A DNA stretch of 5,343 bases. It comes from Nitrososphaeraceae archaeon. GTDB taxonomy: Archaea > Thermoproteota > Nitrososphaeria > Nitrososphaerales > Nitrososphaeraceae. Position 1 is the stretch's first letter, and each line of letters starts with the position of its first letter. Made by a program: the position numbers and the translations under genes. This document shows positions 4,611 to 5,343 of the stretch, piece by piece. The notes below the pieces were generated by a model. That model was not told where the DNA came from and did no database searches. It worked only from the letters and a program-made list of their open reading frames with translations. Location: assembly GCA_025936955.1 (NCBI GenBank), contig JAICSL010000142.1, positions 1 to 5,343 of the forward strand, read 5' to 3'.

Positions 4611-4901
4611 ATGTATAATAAAATATTGTTCTCATTAGTAATAGCTTTTGCACTTGTTATAGCAAGTATTATTACCGCAACAAACGTATTTGCTCAAAAT
4701 GCAAGTAGCAAAGTCAATCAAACAAAACAGGGAGCAACAGGATCCGCTATGAATAAAACAAGTCAAGCAGCTGGTAATGCAACTCAAGGTGCAAGCTCTG
4801 CAATGAATAAAGCAGGTAAAGAACTTTCTACTGCTACTGGAAGTGTTATCCAAGGAGTTAAGAATTTATTTAATGGAGGAGGTAATAATGGACAGAAATA
4901 A
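4611..4901 (+). CDS. small secreted Ala/Gly-rich, sequon-rich protein
   Basis: The product is 96 aa, of unknown function. MYNK and a hydrophobic core (ILFSLVIAFALVIASII) form a signal peptide, with cleavage expected after A28 (NVFA-QN). The mature 68 residues are hydrophilic and rich in Ala, Gly, Asn, Ser, Thr and Gln, with no Cys. Sequons lie at N30 (NAS), N36 (NQT), N48 (NKT) and N56 (NAT). An SAMNK unit repeats at 45-49 and 63-67, giving an amphipathic, LEA- or CsbD-like look (SAMNKAGKELSTATGSVIQG), and the tail is NGGGNNGQK. In-frame upstream ATGs at 4545 and 4575 exist. I chose 4611 because it gives the standard signal peptide, while 4575 adds a second short hydrophobic run (MNLKKLFIIILV) and has a better-placed TATA box. 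The protein probably sits outside the membrane or at the cell surface. The gene stands alone, just right of the IS6 insertion, with an oligo-T terminator behind it. Confidence 0.8.
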   Translation: MYNKILFSLVIAFALVIASIITATNVFAQNASSKVNQTKQGATGSAMNKTSQAAGNATQGASSAMNKAGKELSTATGSVIQGVKNLFNGGGNNGQK

Positions 4902-4916
4902 TTTTTTCATTTTTTT
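4902..4916 (+). terminator. oligo-T archaeal terminator
   Basis: TTTTTT (4902-4907), CA, then TTTTTTT (4910-4916) directly follow the TAA of the secreted protein gene, with no hairpin. T-runs without a stem-loop are the known intrinsic termination signal of archaeal RNA polymerase. Confidence 0.75.
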
Positions 4917-4931
4917 ATACAATAATATTAA

Positions 4932-5343
4932 GAGTCTATCCCAAAATTCGATAGGATTATAGCTCTTTTCCTCTTTTGATAATCTGTGGCTTTCATCCAG
5001 AAGAAGGCGGAGATAAAGAAGGAGAAAAATTAAACATTCTACCATACTCAGTATTCCTGAGGAATTATGGAGCGAGATTAAGAGTATTTTACCAAAGGAG
5101 AAACCAATCAAAACAGTTGGTAGCCGGCCAATTGTTCCATACCGAAAAGTGATTGATGGAATTCTCTATGTACTGAGAACATGAGGATGTCAGTGGAAAA
5201 TGCTACCCAAAGAATACGGATCGGTCTCTATATACCTGTCATCGTAGATTCCAACAATGGAATGGATTAAATGCATTCAAAAAGGTATGGATAAAACTAT
5301 TGAAAACCTATAATGATCTTATCGGTATCAAATGGACATGACA
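4932..5343 (+). mobile_element. IS5-family element, left part, decayed
   Basis: The left end is placed near 4932, where GAGTCTATCCCAAAATTCG resembles IS5-type terminal repeats (GAGNCTNTCCCAAAA from memory). CTATC (4936-4940) and GATAG (4950-4954) form a small subterminal palindrome. The element continues past the right edge, so neither the right repeat nor a target duplication can be checked. It begins about 15 bases after the oligo-T terminator of the preceding gene. Confidence 0.65.
5029..5343 (+). pseudogene. IS5-family transposase, N-terminal part, frameshifted
   Basis: The N-terminal DUF4096-type domain of an IS5 transposase is readable: IPEELWSEIKSILPKEKP, RPIVPYRKVIDGILYVLRT, stop, GCQWKMLPKEYGS in frame from 5053. 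After a shift near 5221-5225 it continues CHRRFQQWNGLNAFKKVWIK to a TGA at 5339. The TGA at 5182-5184 sits between RT and GCQW, where the family has no residue, so it looks like an inserted codon. AGC at 5122-5124 (VGSRP against the usual VGRP) looks the same. At the expected start the codon is ATT (5029, followed by AAACAT), 4 bases after a GGAG, so the ATG may be lost. The catalytic DDE residues lie outside the window. It is non-functional as read. Confidence 0.88.

Noticed and set aside
4635..4853. 72-codon minus-strand Cys/Ser-rich frame
   Set aside because: It is the antisense of the secreted protein gene. The Cys and Ser codons simply mirror its Ala/Gly/Thr codons.
4866..5111. 81-codon minus-strand frame
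   Set aside because: It runs antisense through the terminator and the IS5 left end into its transposase, with no family resemblance.
268..5343. UGA read as glycine: TGA replaces an expected Gly in the IS630 HGIRY motif and in the Usp LLLGS motif
   Set aside because: The same relics also carry frameshifts and TAG stops, other TGAs fall where no Gly is expected (5182, 5339), and the minus-strand small gene ends in TGA. Ordinary decay by GGA-to-TGA changes is sufficient.
1..5343. CRISPR array, tRNA or rRNA genes, replication origin
   Set aside because: I saw no regularly spaced repeats, no cloverleaf with a GTTCRA-type T-loop, no rRNA-like segment and no origin-like repeat cluster on either strand.

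Overview
This is an AT-rich archaeal window. I would place it in an ammonia-oxidising Nitrososphaeria (Thaumarchaeota) of the Nitrososphaera/Nitrosocosmicus type. The reasons are TATA boxes a few tens of bases upstream of starts with no Shine-Dalgarno, an oligo-T terminator, a P-II protein of non-bacterial type, small secreted Asn/Gln-rich proteins full of N-glycosylation sequons, and IS630, IS6 and IS5 transposases that resemble those lineages. The genus is an inference from memory of such proteins.

Layout. Bases 1-985 hold a heavily frameshifted IS630-family transposase, cut by the left edge. Bases 986-2171 carry no convincing gene, only hairpins followed by T-runs, an AT-rich direct repeat and one start-less open frame. 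Bases 2172-2339 are the C-terminal fossil of a universal stress protein. A P-II family gene runs on the minus strand at 2365-2730, with a clear TATA box. It is followed by a short broken frame (2840-2992) and by a small secreted-protein gene on the minus strand (3031-3235) that appears to carry a single-base frameshift. Bases 3236-3837 are non-coding, very AT-rich and full of inverted repeats.

Bases 3846-4515 are a complete 670-bp IS6-family element with perfect 20-bp terminal inverted repeats, an 8-bp target duplication and an intact DDE transposase. Just right of it lies an intact secreted, alanine/glycine-rich, sequon-rich protein (4611-4901) with an oligo-T terminator. The window ends in a decayed IS5-family element (from about 4932, cut by the right edge).

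Functionally this is a transposon-rich accessory region. Three IS families of clearly different ages surround two apparently live host genes, the P-II protein and the 96-aa secreted protein. I see no operon and no multi-gene defence or biosynthetic system. The most informative points are the P-II protein lacking the canonical ATP/2-oxoglutarate residues, the recent IS6 insertion next to a promoter, and the single-base frameshift in the small secreted protein.
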